A stretch of 11,371 bases of DNA from an uncultured Bacteroidales bacterium (GTDB taxonomy: Bacteria > Bacteroidota > Bacteroidia > Bacteroidales > JAUNSR01): the NCBI GenBank assembly GCA_947074165.1, contig CAMTOT010000061.1, forward strand, positions 1 to 11,371, given 5' to 3'. Positions 10,217 to 11,371 of this stretch are shown piece after piece (the first letter of the stretch is position 1; every line of letters starts with the position of its first letter). The notes below the pieces were generated by a model that was given only the letters and a program-made list of their open reading frames with translations, was not told the DNA's origin and searched no databases. The translations under genes were made by a program, and so were the position numbers.

Positions 10217-10234
10217 GTTGCAAACGATTGTAAC
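10217..10234. promoter_or_regulatory. LacI-family operator in the susC-lacI divergent promoter region
   Basis: GTTGCAAACGATTGTAAC is a near-palindrome with a central CG. Three of nine base pairs across the dyad mismatch. It has the core typical of LacI/PurR/CcpA-family sites (compare PurR GCAAACGTTTGC). The central CpG is where the hinge-helix leucine of these regulators inserts. It is 42 bases upstream of the LacI-type ATG and about 200 bases from the susC ATG, so it probably binds the adjacent regulator. Whether it controls susC, lacI or both is inferred. Confidence 0.66.
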
Positions 10235-10276
10235 TTAACCGATGTGAAATGAGTTTAATTTATATATAAACAGTCT

Positions 10277-11299
10277 ATGAAAACTCATCTTACCATGAAG
10301 GATATCGCAAGAGACCTTAATCTCTCGGTATCTACCGTATCACGCGCCCTGCGTGACGACCCAACTATTGCCGAAGAGACAAGAAAGATGATCAAACAAT
10401 ATGCGGCAGAGCATCACTTCAAACCAAATACACTTGCTGCATCTTTACGCACTCGTGAGTCAAATATAATCGGTGTTATAATACCTGATATGTCTAATCT
10501 ATTTTTTGCTATGGTTATAGCCGGAATGGAAGATGAGGCGGAAAAAAATAATTACTCTATCGTGACTGTTCAAAGTCGTGAGGATTATAAGACAGAGGTA
10601 AAAGCTGTGCATACATTATTAAAGACCAGAGTGGACGGCATTCTTGTGTCTCTTTCAAAAACAACAACGAATTATGATCACTTTAAAGAAGTTATAGATA
10701 ATCATGTTCCAATAGTTTTTTATGATAGAATATGCACAGGAATACTTACAGACAAGGTGGTGTGTACCGACTATAAAGGCGCATACGATGCGGTAGATTA
10801 TATGATAAAAACAGGATGTCGCAGAATCGGTTATTTTGGTTCAGATTCCAATCTTGAGATAGCAAAGAACCGAAAGAAAGGATATATTGACGCCTTAAGA
10901 AAACATGATATAGATATCGATCCTGAACTTATCGTAAATTGTGATACCGGGAAAGAGGCAAAGCTTTTGGCTCCGGATATATTGAAAATGAATAATCCTC
11001 CTGACGCGATATTGGCTATAAACGATAGTACCGCGTCGGGTATATTATACGCGGCGAAGAAGCTTGGCATAAAGATACCGGAACAGCTGTCATTATGCGG
11101 TTTTGGAGACGGATACATATCGAAACATACATTTCCATCTCTTACATCTGTTTTTCAGGATCCGTTTGAAATAGGCAGGCAGGCTATGCGTCTTCTTATC
11201 AATAAGATTAAACATCCGGAGTTGTTTGATCATATAACTAATAAGGTGGTTAACACGTCTCTTCAAATACAGGAATCAACAAGGAAATTGCCCGATTAA
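10277..11299 (+). CDS. LacI-family transcriptional regulator of the divergent sus operon
   Basis: A 340-residue LacI/GalR-family regulator. The N-terminal helix-turn-helix (residues about 5-50) has TMKDIARDLNLSVSTVSRAL (6-25), with the recognition helix around 17-25. The hinge helix NTLAASLRT (51-59) has L57 in the position that intercalates at the centre of the operator. A periplasmic-binding-protein-like sensor domain (about 62-335) follows, with IIGVIIPDMSNLFFAMVIAGM, DGILVSLS, VFYDRI, RRIGYFG, PDAILAINDSTASGIL and GFGDGYISKHTFPSLTSV. The final motif is typical of sugar-binding members. Divergence from susC and the operator in between suggest it controls the sus operon, in place of SusR of B. 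thetaiotaomicron. Effector (maltose, a maltodextrin or a sugar phosphate) is not readable from the sequence. ATG 10277 begins right before the DNA-binding domain; ATG 10295 (M7) is possible but would shorten the first helix. The gene is complete, ending 23 bases before the adapter. Confidence 0.93.
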   Translation: MKTHLTMKDIARDLNLSVSTVSRALRDDPTIAEETRKMIKQYAAEHHFKPNTLAASLRTRESNIIGVIIPDMSNLFFAMVIAGMEDEAEKNNYSIVTVQSREDYKTEVKAVHTLLKTRVDGILVSLSKTTTNYDHFKEVIDNHVPIVFYDRICTGILTDKVVCTDYKGAYDAVDYMIKTGCRRIGYFGSDSNLEIAKNRKKGYIDALRKHDIDIDPELIVNCDTGKEAKLLAPDILKMNNPPDAILAINDSTASGILYAAKKLGIKIPEQLSLCGFGDGYISKHTFPSLTSVFQDPFEIGRQAMRLLINKIKHPELFDHITNKVVNTSLQIQESTRKLPD

Positions 11300-11322
11300 A
11301 TATATTTTTGATATTAGTTTTT

Positions 11323-11371
11323 AGATCGGAAGAGCACACGTCTGAACTCCAGTCACCGCTCATTAGCTCGT
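11323..11371. other. Illumina TruSeq index-adapter remnant (artefact, not genomic)
   Basis: Bases 11323-11356 match the 34-base TruSeq index adapter that starts AGATCGGAAGAGC and ends CCAGTCAC. Bases 11357-11364 are the index CGCTCATT, and 11365-11371 (AGCTCGT) match the next adapter bases ATCTCGT with one mismatch. It is the inverted copy of bases 1-46. Genomic sequence ends at about 11322, just after the LacI-type gene, so anything downstream is lost. Confidence 0.97.

Noticed and set aside
10831..11118. Minus-strand open frame inside the LacI-type gene
   Set aside because: It is antisense to the conserved sensor domain and shows no protein-like motif.

Overview
The window looks like a short assembled contig from a member of the Bacteroidota, most likely Bacteroidales. 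The reasons are a SusC/SusD pair with a SusE-like lipoprotein and a SusB-type GH97 enzyme, promoter -7 boxes of the TAnnTTTG kind, and little Shine-Dalgarno signal. Species cannot be named from what I see. Both ends are not genomic: bases 1-46 and 11323-11371 are Illumina TruSeq index-adapter sequence carrying the same 8-base index in opposite orientations. The genomic part is therefore 47-11322, and flanking genes are cut off.

Left part (47-2047). An AT-rich, 3'-truncated gene on the minus strand encodes a Vsr-family mismatch endonuclease (<47-459) whose usual zinc ligands are absent. After a 398-base gap, a plus-strand gene (858-1946) encodes an exported PHP-fold metallo-phosphoesterase. 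It converges with the sugar-utilisation operon on a shared, apparently bidirectional hairpin terminator (2006-2047).

Right part (2049-11299). A compact starch/maltodextrin utilisation locus occupies the rest. On the minus strand, in transcription order, are susC (TonB-dependent porin, 10014-7015), susD (glycan-binding lipoprotein, 7003-5432), a susE-like lipoprotein with two starch-binding modules (5399-4218) and susB (GH97 alpha-glucosidase, 4199-2049). Gaps are only 11, 32 and 18 bases, so this is very probably one operon. A LacI-family regulator (10277-11299) is divergent, and the 262-base shared promoter region holds a near-palindromic LacI-type operator at 10217-10234. The expected flow is: SusD and SusE bind alpha-glucan at the surface, SusC imports oligosaccharides using TonB energy, SusB releases glucose in the periplasm, and the LacI protein links expression to a sugar signal.

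The organisation differs from the classical Bacteroides thetaiotaomicron sus locus. No SusR, SusF, or GH13 amylase (SusA, SusG) is present, although genes beyond the lacI end could have been lost with the contig end. I found no convincing wholly new system. The most noteworthy points are the LacI-controlled minimal Sus operon, the zinc-less Vsr, the compositional break on the left, and the adapter ends, which could be mistaken for terminal inverted repeats.
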